Positions 18,251-26,875 are shown, counted from the stretch's first letter. The stretch is 64,000 nt of DNA from an uncultured Pelagibacteraceae bacterium (GCA_902594255.1 CACJLN010000003.1:1-64000), one strand, 5' to 3'. Numbers and translations are program-made. Notes: generated by a model from the letters alone, not told the origin.

Positions 18251-18286
18251 GGCTTAGGGAAGCCTAAGCCTAGTTTATATAAACTA
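18251..18286 (+). promoter_or_regulatory. Proteorhodopsin leader: perfect stem-loop followed by a perfect palindrome
   Basis: Positions 18251-18270 form an uninterrupted 8-bp hairpin, GGCTTAGG with loop GAAG and CCTAAGCC. Directly after it, 18271-18286 is the perfect 16-base palindrome TAGTTTATATAAACTA. The proteorhodopsin ATG is 34 bases further on, behind a strong Shine-Dalgarno sequence AGAGGGAG at 18307-18314. No U-tract follows the hairpin, so it is not a standard terminator. It could be a 5' UTR structure that protects or regulates the mRNA, or an operator. The rest of 18106-18320 shows no ORF I can support. Confidence 0.5.
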
Positions 18287-18320
18287 ACAAAGTAAAAACT
18301 AACTAAAGAGGGAGTTTTTT

Positions 18321-19094
18321 ATGAAAAAACTTAAATTGTTTGCTCTTACAGTTGTTGCCCTTATAGGTGTAACAACAGTAGCAAACGCTGCGACCGCTAT
18401 GTTAGCTCAAGATGATTTCGTTGGAATATCTTTTTGGATAATTTCAATGGGTATGTTGGCTTCAACAGCTTTTTTCTTTATGGAGAGAAGCACAGTTAAC
18501 CCAGCATGGAAAACATCTGTAACAGTAGCAGGTCTCGTAACTGGTATCGCTTTTATCCATTACATGTACATGAGAGATGTATGGGTAACTACAGGTGATT
18601 CACCAACAGTATACAGATATATTGACTGGTTAATTACTGTGCCATTACAGATGATAGAATTCTATTTAATTCTAGTAGCTGTAAGAAAAGCAAACTCTGG
18701 AATTTTCTGGAGATTGTTAATTGGTTCATTAGTAATGTTAATCGGTGGATATTTAGGAGAAGCTGGATACATCAACGCTACACTTGGTTTTATAATCGGT
18801 ATGGCTGGTTGGGTATACATTCTTTATGAAATATTCTCAGGTGAAGCTGGAAAAGCTGCATCTAAAAGTGGTAACAAAGCACTTGTAACTGCTTTCGGTG
18901 CGATGAGAATGATTGTTACTGTAGGTTGGGCTATTTACCCATTAGGTTATGTATTTGGTTACTTAACAGGTGGTGTAGATGCTAACTCACTTAACGTCGT
19001 TTACAATTTAGCTGACTTCATTAACAAAATTGCATTTGGTCTAGTAATCTGGGCTGCTGCAGTAAGTTCTGGAGCTGGATCAAGAGCTAGATAA
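18321..19094 (+). CDS. Proteorhodopsin (light-driven proton pump, predicted blue-absorbing)
   Basis: This is a retinal-binding seven-helix proton pump of the inner membrane that makes a proton gradient from light. It has 257 residues with a cleavable-looking signal peptide (MKKLKLFALTVVALIGVTTV, ending ANA). The key residues all sit five positions after the reference proteorhodopsin numbering: H80 (H75), D102 proton acceptor in RYIDWL (D97), E113 proton donor in QMIEFYL (E108), and K236, the retinal Schiff-base lysine in NKIAFG (K231). The spectral-tuning site is Q110 (position 105), the residue of blue-tuned variants. It has a strong ribosome site and is closed by a strong terminator at 19115-19155, so it is probably monocistronic and highly expressed. 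Confidence 0.98.
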   Translation: MKKLKLFALTVVALIGVTTVANAATAMLAQDDFVGISFWIISMGMLASTAFFFMERSTVNPAWKTSVTVAGLVTGIAFIHYMYMRDVWVTTGDSPTVYRYIDWLITVPLQMIEFYLILVAVRKANSGIFWRLLIGSLVMLIGGYLGEAGYINATLGFIIGMAGWVYILYEIFSGEAGKAASKSGNKALVTAFGAMRMIVTVGWAIYPLGYVFGYLTGGVDANSLNVVYNLADFINKIAFGLVIWAAAVSSGAGSRAR

Positions 19095-19114
19095 TAGCTT
19101 TTTAGATTAAATTT

Positions 19115-19155
19115 ATAGGGCGAGTATGTTTTTGCATACTTGCCCTATTTTTTTT
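19115..19155 (+). terminator. Rho-independent terminator after proteorhodopsin
   Basis: A 14-bp stem (ATAGGGCGAGTATG pairing with CATACTTGCCCTAT, one G-U pair) closes a six-base loop at 19129-19134 and is followed by a run of eight T. It starts 20 bases after the proteorhodopsin stop and is the clearest terminator in the window. The downstream ferredoxin must rely on read-through or on its own promoter. Confidence 0.9.
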
Positions 19156-19175
19156 AATCTTTATAAATATTTTTT

Positions 19176-19496
19176 ATGCCAAAAATAACTTACGTAACAT
19201 CAGAAAATGAAACTCACACAATAGATGTGGATAATGGTTTAACAGTTATGGAGGGGGCTGTTCAAAATGATATTCCTGGAATTGATGCAGATTGTGGTGG
19301 AGGAATGGCATGCGCAACTTGCCATGTTTATGTTACACAAGATTGGTTTGATAGACTTCCAAAAAAAGAAGATGGTGAGGAAGATATGTTAGATATGGCA
19401 TTCGAACCAAAAAAAAATAGTAGGTTAAGTTGTCAAATTGTTGTTTCGGATGATTTAGATGGACTTACAGTAAATATTCCATCAAAACAAGGATAG
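19176..19496 (+). CDS. 2Fe-2S ferredoxin
   Basis: This 106-residue small electron carrier is of the adrenodoxin/putidaredoxin type. The cluster cysteines are visible in [17 protein letters not shown] (Cys-x5-Cys-x2-Cys) and later LSCQIVV. The pattern [19 protein letters not shown] is typical of bacterial ferredoxins that serve monooxygenases or iron-sulfur assembly. It sits between proteorhodopsin and a ferredoxin-NADP reductase, whose ATG begins directly after its stop, so the two redox genes are cotranscribed and probably form a pair. Confidence 0.93.
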   Translation: MPKITYVTSENETHTIDVDNGLTVMEGAVQNDIPGIDADCGGGMACATCHVYVTQDWFDRLPKKEDGEEDMLDMAFEPKKNSRLSCQIVVSDDLDGLTVNIPSKQG

Positions 19497-20513
19497 ATGA
19501 ACAAAACAGATGCACTAATAATTGGAGCAGGCCCAACTGGCTTATTTACAGCACATCAATTAAAATTAATTGGTCTTGATTGTGAGATAGTTGATAATCT
19601 AGATAAAATAGGTGGTCAATGCATAGAACTTTATCCAGATAAACCAATTTATGATATTCCAGCTGTGCCTGAATGCACAGGAGAAGAGCTAACAAAAAAT
19701 TTAATTAACCAGCTAAAACCTTTTGATATTAAATTTCATTTAAGTGAAAGAGTAGAGGAAGTAAAAAAAGATGATGTTAATTGGATTGTAAAGACAAACA
19801 GCGGAAAAATATTTTCAACTCCAAATGTAATTATTGCGGGCGGAGTTGGTTCTTTTGAACCAAGAAAATTCCCTTCAAAAGAATGTGAAAAATTTGAAAA
19901 TAAATCCATATTTTATTCAGTAAAAGATAAAAAAATTTTTGAGGGAAAAACAGTAGCAATTTTTGGTGGAGGAGATAGTGCATTGGATTGGGCAGTTGAA
20001 TTATCAAAAAATTCTAAAGTAAATTTGATACATAGAAGAGATGAATTTAGGGGTGCACAAGCTACTGTTAACAAAATGCATACTTTAGTAAAAGAAGGTA
20101 AAATAAATCTTTTTACAAAATATCAAATGACATCAGTCAAAGGCAATGGTCAATTAGAAAGCATAGATATAAAAAATGATGATGATGAAATGAAGAATAT
20201 AAAAGCTGATTATGCTTTGGGTTTTTTTGGTTTAATTATGCAACTAGGACCCATCGCTAATTGGGGACTTAATTTAGATAAAAAAACCATAGAAGTCGAT
20301 ACAGAAAAATTTGAAACTAATCAAAAAGGGATTTATGCAGTAGGTGATATTTGTACTTATCCTGGTAAATTAAAATTAATTTTGTCTGGTTTCCATGAAG
20401 GAGCTTTAGCAGCAAGGGCATGCTTTAAATTAGCAAGACCAAATGAAAAATACAGATTTGAATTCACTACAACCTCATCAAGCTTATTAAAAAGACTTGG
20501 AAAAAAAGAGTGA
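19497..20513 (+). CDS. Ferredoxin--NADP reductase, thioredoxin-reductase-like type 2
   Basis: This 338-residue flavoprotein has a thioredoxin-reductase-like fold: FAD-binding IIGAGPTGLFTAHQ, NADPH-binding FGGGDSALDWAVE and the C-terminal FAD motif YAVGDICTYPGK. The CxxC redox pair of real thioredoxin reductases is missing, which marks the ferredoxin/flavodoxin-NADP reductase type (YumC-like). It should pass electrons between NADPH and the ferredoxin encoded immediately before it (zero-base gap). Its stop overlaps the GTG start of the GST-like gene, so the three form one operon. Confidence 0.9.
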   Translation: MNKTDALIIGAGPTGLFTAHQLKLIGLDCEIVDNLDKIGGQCIELYPDKPIYDIPAVPECTGEELTKNLINQLKPFDIKFHLSERVEEVKKDDVNWIVKTNSGKIFSTPNVIIAGGVGSFEPRKFPSKECEKFENKSIFYSVKDKKIFEGKTVAIFGGGDSALDWAVELSKNSKVNLIHRRDEFRGAQATVNKMHTLVKEGKINLFTKYQMTSVKGNGQLESIDIKNDDDEMKNIKADYALGFFGLIMQLGPIANWGLNLDKKTIEVDTEKFETNQKGIYAVGDICTYPGKLKLILSGFHEGALAARACFKLARPNEKYRFEFTTTSSSLLKRLGKKE

Positions 20514-21136
20514 TAGATCTTTACTCAGCTAATACACCTAATGGCAAAAAAATTAGTATTATGCTTGAGGAAATTGGATTTGATTATAAAGTAATTAAAG
20601 TTGATATTAATAACGGTGAACAATTTAAAGATGAGTTCAAAAAAATAAGTCCATTAAGTAAAATTCCAGTAATTATTGATCATGAAAATAAAAAAACTAT
20701 TTTTGAGTCTGGAGCAATCCTGATTTATTTGGCAGAGTTAAGTGGAAAATTTTATAATTCTGAAGAAAGATTAGAAATTAATCAGTGGTTGATGGCTCAA
20801 ATGGGTTATGTTGGTCCAATGTTAGGTCAACACCATCAATTCCATCATTATAATCCTGGAAAAAGTAAATTTGGTGAGGAAAGGTATTTTAAAATTTCTA
20901 AACGAATATACAAAGAGTTGGATGATAGATTATCTAAATCAAAATATTTATCAGGTGATAATTACACAATTGCAGATATTGGGACATTCCCCTGGATAGC
21001 CAGACACGAATGGCATGATATTGGTCTTAAAAATTATAAAGATCTTACTAGATGGTATAATGAAATCTCTGAACGTGATGCTGTTATAAAAGGGTTTTCA
21101 TTTATGAATAAAAATGAGTTCCCCCCGAAACCTTGA
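20510..21136 (+). CDS. Glutathione S-transferase family protein (YghU/YfcG-like)
   Basis: This 208-residue protein has an N-terminal thioredoxin-like GST domain and a C-terminal all-alpha domain. The segment TPNGKKISIMLEE and the cis-proline region SKIPVIIDHE match the YfcG/YghU (Nu-class) group, which acts as disulfide reductase/peroxidase with glutathione. E-S in TIFESGAILIYLAE is the usual glutathione gamma-glutamyl contact. The GTG start at 20510 overlaps the stop of the reductase gene (GTGA). Its place behind ferredoxin and ferredoxin reductase suggests redox protection in the same unit. Confidence 0.88.
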   Translation: MIDLYSANTPNGKKISIMLEEIGFDYKVIKVDINNGEQFKDEFKKISPLSKIPVIIDHENKKTIFESGAILIYLAELSGKFYNSEERLEINQWLMAQMGYVGPMLGQHHQFHHYNPGKSKFGEERYFKISKRIYKELDDRLSKSKYLSGDNYTIADIGTFPWIARHEWHDIGLKNYKDLTRWYNEISERDAVIKGFSFMNKNEFPPKP

Positions 21137-21146
21137 TAGTCTAACC

Positions 21147-21245
21147 CTAGGAATTTAGCAATCTCATTAATGACACAATAATACCGTGACCTGATAATTC
21201 TATTGCAAGAACTATAATAATGATCAAAATAATATTTTTATTCAT
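21147..21245 (-). CDS. Possible 32-residue small membrane protein
   Basis: In the 220-base gap between the GST gene and dksA, the minus strand has an ATG at 21245-21243 and a TAG at 21149-21147. The peptide begins MNKNIILIIIIVLAIELSGH and is almost entirely a membrane helix. No good Shine-Dalgarno sequence is present. A 16-codon upstream frame ends on the overlapping sequence GATGAATAA, which could allow coupling. I do not recognise it. AT-rich DNA produces hydrophobic short ORFs by chance, so support is weak. Confidence 0.25.
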   Translation of the reverse strand: MNKNIILIIIIVLAIELSGHGIIVSLMRLLNS

Positions 21246-21356
21246 CGAGTAAATACAAATAACAAAAGAAGTATCCAAAAAAAAGCATAATAAAAATAAA
21301 TATACTTTTTAGTAAAATTGTAAGTAATTGGATTATGAATTTTTTTTTTCTTTTTT

Positions 21357-21878
21357 TTAGTCATCTGCGTGAACTTTTTCATTCTTTTCATGTTTTTCCT
21401 GTGCTGAAATAGTATATTTTGCTACTGGTCTTGCCATAAGCCTTTTTAATCCAATAGGCTCAGCAGTGTCTAAACAAAAACCGTAAGTGTCATCTTTTAT
21501 TCTTATTAAAGCTTTATCAATTTCAGAAATTAGCTTGATTTGTCTATTAATTGCTTTCATTTCAACATTTTTATCTGTGTAAGAGCTTGCTTGATCAACA
21601 ATATCCGCAGAAATACTATTATCATCCATACTTCCGTTGTACAAAGCTTCATTATTTGCTCTTACAAGTTCTTTTCTCCACTCTTGTAACTTAATTCTAA
21701 AAAAAACTTTGTGTTTTTCGCACATATATTTTTCATTTTCTTTAGGAATATAAGTTTTAGAAATTTTAATTTGCCCTTTATTAATTTCTTTTGATTTAGT
21801 AGATACCTTGGTTTTAACTTTTTTACTAATTTTTGGCTTGATTGTTTTTGTTTTTTTTCTTTTAAGAGTTTTGGGCAT
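21357..21878 (-). CDS. dksA: DksA/TraR-family RNA polymerase regulator, zinc-finger-degenerate
   Basis: DksA-type proteins enter the RNA polymerase secondary channel and, with ppGpp, adjust transcription to nutrient state. From the ATG at 21878 this one has 173 residues; an in-frame upstream ATG at 21914 adds 12. The N-terminus is a long lysine/threonine-rich extension, then comes the coiled coil with Asp residues (MDDNSISADIVDQASS), then the C-terminal finger region YGFCLDTAEPIGLKRLMARP. Only one of the four classical zinc cysteines remains, as in the alphaproteobacterial DksA variants I know. It is divergent from the GT39 gene and has no obvious terminator. Confidence 0.85.
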   Translation of the reverse strand: MPKTLKRKKTKTIKPKISKKVKTKVSTKSKEINKGQIKISKTYIPKENEKYMCEKHKVFFRIKLQEWRKELVRANNEALYNGSMDDNSISADIVDQASSYTDKNVEMKAINRQIKLISEIDKALIRIKDDTYGFCLDTAEPIGLKRLMARPVAKYTISAQEKHEKNEKVHADD

Positions 21879-21957
21879 TTCTATATTATGAATTCGAGGG
21901 AGTATATTCAGCAAATTAGGGGTGTCAAGTAAGCTTAATTATTGTAAATATTTATTA

Positions 21958-23280
21958 ATGAATGTTTTAAATAGAAATATTAATAATATTTTTTTTATTT
22001 TTGCTTTATCTCATTTAATAATTTGGACTTTAGTTCCTTCTTTAACAAACAAAAATTTACCTCTAGATACGATCGAAGCTCTTGCTTGGGGCAGTAATTT
22101 AGATTGGGGATTTAATAAGCATCCTCCAATAAGCGCTTTTTTTACTGAAGTATTATATCAAATATTTGGTGCCCAAGACTGGGCGTTTTATTTGCTTAGT
22201 CAAGTATTTGTATTAATTGCTTTTTATTTTGTTTTTAAATTTGCCTGTGAAATTTTAGAAGATATTAAGTTAAGTTTAATTTCAGTATTATTATTGGAAA
22301 CAATATATTTTTATAATTTTACTTCACCAGAATTTAACGTAAATATTTGTCAATTACCTTTTTGGTCTTTAGTCGTTTACTATTCATGGAAAATTTATAA
22401 ATCAAAAGAAATTGAATTTATAGATTGTTTTTTAGTTGGGTTATTTGCAGCTATTGGTTTTTTATCCAAATACTTGTTTATTTTTTTATTAATATCTATT
22501 GTTTTGTTATTCATTTATGTAATTTTCATAAAAAAAATAAAAAAGTTTGACTTCAAATATTTAATAACTTTAGAGGTTTTTATTGTACTTCTAGTGCCAC
22601 ATCTCATATGGCTATATAACAATGAATTCGTAACAATTGCATATGGTTTAAAGAGAACTGGTATTGAAGAAACTAATTTGACTGATCACATAAAACACCC
22701 AATCATTTTTTTGATTAAACAAATTGGCATACTCATTCCTTTTTTCTTTCTAATCTGGGTTTTGATAAAAAAAATTAAGCTTAGAATAAACCCAAAAGAT
22801 AAGAAATTAATTTTTTTATGTTCAATAAGTATTTTACCTATTTTTTTAATCTTAATAACTTCCTTTGTTACAGGATCAAAAATAAGAACAATGTGGATGA
22901 CACCTTTTTATTTATTTTTTGGGGTATTATTTGTGTATATGCTGCGATCTCAAATTGATCTAAAAAAGATGAAAATTTTTTTATATGGTTTTTTATTTTT
23001 ATTTTTCCTATCACCAATTATTTATTCCTATATTTCAGTTTCTCAAACTGACAAGAGGACTGATTATCCAGGAAAAGATATTGCTAATAAAGTTCAATTT
23101 TTATGGGATCAAGACTTTGATAAAGAAATTGAATTTGTTACAGGAGATGAGTGGAAGGCTGGAAATCTTTCCTATCATTTAAAATCAAGACCGAAATGGG
23201 AAGGGCCGACCGATAGTAAAAAATTAAACAAGTCTTCGCAATTCATTTGTTTAGAGGAAATTTGTTTAGGAAGATATTAA
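21958..23280 (+). CDS. Family 39-type membrane glycosyltransferase (ArnT/PMT-like)
   Basis: This is an integral membrane protein of about 440 residues and roughly ten hydrophobic segments. The first periplasmic loop holds LPLDTIEALAWGSNLDWGF then KHPPISAF. That acidic loop plus KHPP is the hallmark of GT39/ArnT-like transferases, which use polyprenyl-phosphate sugars as donors. The ATG at 21958 is chosen; an in-frame GTG at 21922 would add 12 residues and is preceded by AGGG, so it remains possible. It is followed by a dolichol-phosphate-mannose-synthase-like gene that could make its lipid-linked donor. Confidence 0.82.
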   Translation: MNVLNRNINNIFFIFALSHLIIWTLVPSLTNKNLPLDTIEALAWGSNLDWGFNKHPPISAFFTEVLYQIFGAQDWAFYLLSQVFVLIAFYFVFKFACEILEDIKLSLISVLLLETIYFYNFTSPEFNVNICQLPFWSLVVYYSWKIYKSKEIEFIDCFLVGLFAAIGFLSKYLFIFLLISIVLLFIYVIFIKKIKKFDFKYLITLEVFIVLLVPHLIWLYNNEFVTIAYGLKRTGIEETNLTDHIKHPIIFLIKQIGILIPFFFLIWVLIKKIKLRINPKDKKLIFLCSISILPIFLILITSFVTGSKIRTMWMTPFYLFFGVLFVYMLRSQIDLKKMKIFLYGFLFLFFLSPIIYSYISVSQTDKRTDYPGKDIANKVQFLWDQDFDKEIEFVTGDEWKAGNLSYHLKSRPKWEGPTDSKKLNKSSQFICLEEICLGRY

Positions 23281-23297
23281 AATATAAGATTAGATAA

Positions 23298-24167
23298 ATG
23301 AAAATAAAAATTTTAATTCCTGTATACAATGATTGGCAGTCTTTGTTTAAATTAATAGATGAAATAAACCAACTTCAAATTAGCAATGAATTTCAAATTT
23401 CTATTTTAATTGTTAACGATGCTTCTGAACATGATCGTTCTACTGAAGAAAAAAATTTTGAAAATATTCAATCAATTAAAATTTTGAATATGAGTAAAAA
23501 CCAAGGTCACGCAAGATGTATTGCAACAGGTTTAAAATATTTATTTGAAAAGAATAATTTTGATTACATTATACCTATGGATGGTGACGGTGAAGATAGA
23601 CCAGAAGAAATTAGAAATTTTTTAAACAAAATTAAAAATTCAAATAATAAACCTATAGTTGGGGAAAGAGTTAAAAGGTCAGAAAACTTGAAATTTAAAA
23701 TTTGCTACGTCCTACACAAGCTATTTACTTTTGTTTTTACTGGTCAATTAATTAAATTTGGTAATTTCACGTGTTTACCTAAATCAACTGTTGAGATGAT
23801 GATAAATGAAAAAGCTACTTGGAACAGTTTTTCGGGATCTTTAAAAAAGATTGAGGAAAATCTAGAGTTGATACCTTCAGAGAGAGGAAAAAGATATTTT
23901 GGTCCATCTAAAATGAGTTTTTATAACTTAATCAAACATTCTCTTTCAATTATTAGTGTTTTTAGAAAAACTTTTTTAATTCGTTCAGCATTATTTATTA
24001 TTTTATACATTTTACTGATCAAAAGTAATGCTTCAATTATAACCGCGATTCCAATTGTATGTTTGTTAGTTGCTGTTTATTTAGTTTCAAATCTGTCATT
24101 AAGAGAAAACTTAGATGAATTCAAAAAATGCTTAAAACAAATTAAGAACATAGATATTATTCAATGA
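23298..24167 (+). CDS. Family 2 glycosyltransferase, polyprenyl-phosphate sugar synthase-like
   Basis: This 289-residue protein has a GT-A domain (ILIPVYNDWQSLFKLID, then LIVNDASEHDRS, and the DGDGEDRPEEI motif, where DxD binds the metal) and two C-terminal hydrophobic segments (about residues 225-270). This layout fits transferases that load a sugar onto polyprenyl phosphate, such as dolichyl-phosphate mannose synthase or ArnC. It lies 17 bases after the GT39-type gene, so the pair probably makes and uses a lipid-linked sugar. Its stop overlaps the ppc start by four bases. Confidence 0.83.
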   Translation: MKIKILIPVYNDWQSLFKLIDEINQLQISNEFQISILIVNDASEHDRSTEEKNFENIQSIKILNMSKNQGHARCIATGLKYLFEKNNFDYIIPMDGDGEDRPEEIRNFLNKIKNSNNKPIVGERVKRSENLKFKICYVLHKLFTFVFTGQLIKFGNFTCLPKSTVEMMINEKATWNSFSGSLKKIEENLELIPSERGKRYFGPSKMSFYNLIKHSLSIISVFRKTFLIRSALFIILYILLIKSNASIITAIPIVCLLVAVYLVSNLSLRENLDEFKKCLKQIKNIDIIQ

Positions 24168-26851
24168 AAAAAAGAGATCTTTACTACGAGCGTATTCCTA
24201 CTAAATTTTTTAGAGAAAATGTAAAATATCTGGGATTTATATTAGGAAAAGTAATCAAAGAACAAGAGGGTCAAAAATTTTTTGAAATAGTTGAAAAAGT
24301 AAGGAAGTTATCAAAAGCCAATAAAATTAATTCAAATTCGCGTCAAACTAATCAAAAAGTTATAAATGCGGTTAAAAACTTGAGCCCAAAAAATTCTTTT
24401 AAATTAACCAGAGCATTTACACATTTTATGAATTTTATTAATTTAGCTGATCAAATTGATGCTTCTAGAAAACTGGACGAGTATGAAAATAGCAAAAAGA
24501 AAATATCAAATAATAATTTATTTATAGAGCAAATTTTTGAAGATCTTTTCAAAAACAAAAAACTTTCAAAAACAAAAATTTACAATACTGCCAAAAATTT
24601 AAGAATAGGAATTGTTTTAACAGCACATCCTACCGAGGTAAAAAGAAGAACCCTAATTCAAAAATATCACAATATAATTCAAATTCTTGAACATAGAGAC
24701 CTTTTAAAACATTTTCCATCAAAGTTAAAAGTTTTAGAAAAAAAACTTTTAGATGAATTGACCATTATTTGGAACACAGACGATTTGAAAAGATTTAAGC
24801 CCTCTCCGTTTGATGAAGCAAGGTGGGGTCTTGCAATTATTGAGGATAGTTTGTGGGATACAATTCCAAAGGTTTATAGAAGATTAAATACAATATTTGT
24901 CCAGAATATGAAAAAAGGATTACCTAAAAATTTTAACCCAATTGAATTTGGATCATGGATGGGTGGAGATCGAGATGGTAATCCAAATGTTACTGCAAAC
25001 GTCACAAAACAAGTAATTTTATTATCCAGATGGGAAGCAGCAAAATTATATGAGAAGGCTCTTACTAAAATTATAAGATCTTATTCCATGGAAAAATGCT
25101 CAAAAAAAATCCAAAAAAAAGTTGGTAAATCATTTGAACCATATCGAGTTTTTTTAAGACCTTTACGAGATAAAATGAGGATAACTCATAGATCAATCGA
25201 ACAACATTTAGTAAATAAAAAACCATTAAATCATAAAAAACTATTATCTTCTCGAGAAGAAATATTAAAACCATTAAGAGTTGTAAGAGAATCTTTAGAG
25301 CAAAATCAAAATGAAAATATTGCAAGTGGCGAATTATTAGATTTAATGAGAAGGGCAAAGTGTTTTGGAATAAATCTAGCTAGATTGGATATTAGACAAG
25401 AGTCATCTAGGCATAGTCAACTCATCAAGGAATTTGCAAAAAAAAGATTTAATAAAGATTATTCAAAATTAAGTGAAAACGAAAAGATAACTTTTTTAAA
25501 AAAAATGATTTTTTCAAAAAAAAATGAAATTAGAAATTTTAAATTTACAAATAAAGAAAATAATGAAGTTTGGTCGACTTTTAAAATTTTAGCAAATGAA
25601 CCTAGTGAATGCTTAGGTGCTTACGTAATATCTATGACAACATCTGCCTCTGATTTATTATCAGTGTTATTTTTGCAAAAGGAAGCAAATATTAAGAATA
25701 AGCTAAGAGTTGTTCCACTGTTCGAAACTCTAGATGACTTAATTAATGCTAAGAAAGTTATGGAGAGGTTGTTTTCACAATCATGGTATAGAAAAATTAT
25801 AAAAAATGATCAAGAAGTAATGATTGGTTACTCTGACTCTAGCAAAGATGCTGGTAAAATTTGTGCAAGTTGGCATCAGTATAAAGCACAAGAGCAAATT
25901 ATTAATTTAGGAAAAAAATTTAAAATTAATGTTACCTTTTTTCACGGAAGAGGAGGGTCTCCTGGAAGAGGGGGTGGTCCAATTCAAGCAACATTAAGAT
26001 CTCAACCTCCAAACTCTGTTAATGGAAAAATTAGAATCACAGATCAAGGCGAGGTGATTCAGCAAAAATATGGGTATGAGCCTTTAGCTAAATATAATCT
26101 ATGTAGCTATATAGGCGCTGTTACAGAGGCTACTTTAAATCCTCCCCCAATTCCAAAAAAGAATTGGAGATCATTAATCGAAAAAATGTCAGATATATCA
26201 AAAAATTCTTACAGAAAAAATATTAATCAAAATTCTGATTTTATTAAATATTTTAGAACAGTTACTCCTCACAAAGCACTTGGTAAACTATCTATTGGTT
26301 CACGACCTTCAAAAAGAAAAAACAACGACAATATCAAAAGTTTAAGAGCAATTCCCTGGGTTTTTGCATGGACTCAAATTAGACTTATGCTCCCAGCATG
26401 GTTGGGAAGTGCTGAGGCTCTAAGATATTCATACATAAGTCAATTTAGAAGAACATTGTTTGATATGGAGAGAAATTGGCCATTTTTCAATTCAATGCTT
26501 GATATTTTAGACATGGTAATTTCAAAAGCTGATCCTGAAATATCTAAGATTTATGAGGAGTATTTAGCTGACTCAAGCTTAAAGAGAGTTGGAAAAAAAC
26601 TAAGGTTTCAATTTGATGTAATTAAAAAGCTGAATAAGAAAATTACACCGAGAGAAATAATTACTTCTAGAAGACAATTTAGGACATCCATTATTATTAG
26701 AAGTATTTACTCGGAGGTTTTAAATATTATTCAGCCAATAGTTATTAAAAAGCTTAAGAGGTGTAAAAATAAAAAAGATAAAGATTTCTTAAATGATGCT
26801 TTATTGACCTCTATAGCTGGAATTTCTGCTGCAATGAAAAATACTGGTTAA
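24164..26851 (+). CDS. ppc: Phosphoenolpyruvate carboxylase
   Basis: This enzyme fixes bicarbonate onto PEP to give oxaloacetate, refilling the TCA cycle. It has 895 residues, the usual size. The two family signatures are present: VLTAHPTEVKRRT with the catalytic His near residue 155, and FHGRGGSPGRGGGP near residue 595. GYSDSSKDAG is also typical, and the C-terminus ends NTG as in other members. The start overlaps the preceding glycosyltransferase by ATGA, implying coupling although the functions differ. It is convergent with umuC across 24 bases. Confidence 0.97.
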   Translation: MKKRDLYYERIPTKFFRENVKYLGFILGKVIKEQEGQKFFEIVEKVRKLSKANKINSNSRQTNQKVINAVKNLSPKNSFKLTRAFTHFMNFINLADQIDASRKLDEYENSKKKISNNNLFIEQIFEDLFKNKKLSKTKIYNTAKNLRIGIVLTAHPTEVKRRTLIQKYHNIIQILEHRDLLKHFPSKLKVLEKKLLDELTIIWNTDDLKRFKPSPFDEARWGLAIIEDSLWDTIPKVYRRLNTIFVQNMKKGLPKNFNPIEFGSWMGGDRDGNPNVTANVTKQVILLSRWEAAKLYEKALTKIIRSYSMEKCSKKIQKKVGKSFEPYRVFLRPLRDKMRITHRSIEQHLVNKKPLNHKKLLSSREEILKPLRVVRESLEQNQNENIASGELLDLMRRAKCFGINLARLDIRQESSRHSQLIKEFAKKRFNKDYSKLSENEKITFLKKMIFSKKNEIRNFKFTNKENNEVWSTFKILANEPSECLGAYVISMTTSASDLLSVLFLQKEANIKNKLRVVPLFETLDDLINAKKVMERLFSQSWYRKIIKNDQEVMIGYSDSSKDAGKICASWHQYKAQEQIINLGKKFKINVTFFHGRGGSPGRGGGPIQATLRSQPPNSVNGKIRITDQGEVIQQKYGYEPLAKYNLCSYIGAVTEATLNPPPIPKKNWRSLIEKMSDISKNSYRKNINQNSDFIKYFRTVTPHKALGKLSIGSRPSKRKNNDNIKSLRAIPWVFAWTQIRLMLPAWLGSAEALRYSYISQFRRTLFDMERNWPFFNSMLDILDMVISKADPEISKIYEEYLADSSLKRVGKKLRFQFDVIKKLNKKITPREIITSRRQFRTSIIIRSIYSEVLNIIQPIVIKKLKRCKNKKDKDFLNDALLTSIAGISAAMKNTG

Positions 26852-26875
26852 TTTTTAAAATCTTTTAATTCCAAA

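Noticed and set aside
18251-18270. Hairpin before proteorhodopsin as a terminator
   Set aside because: No T-run follows on either strand and no gene ends just before it on the plus strand.
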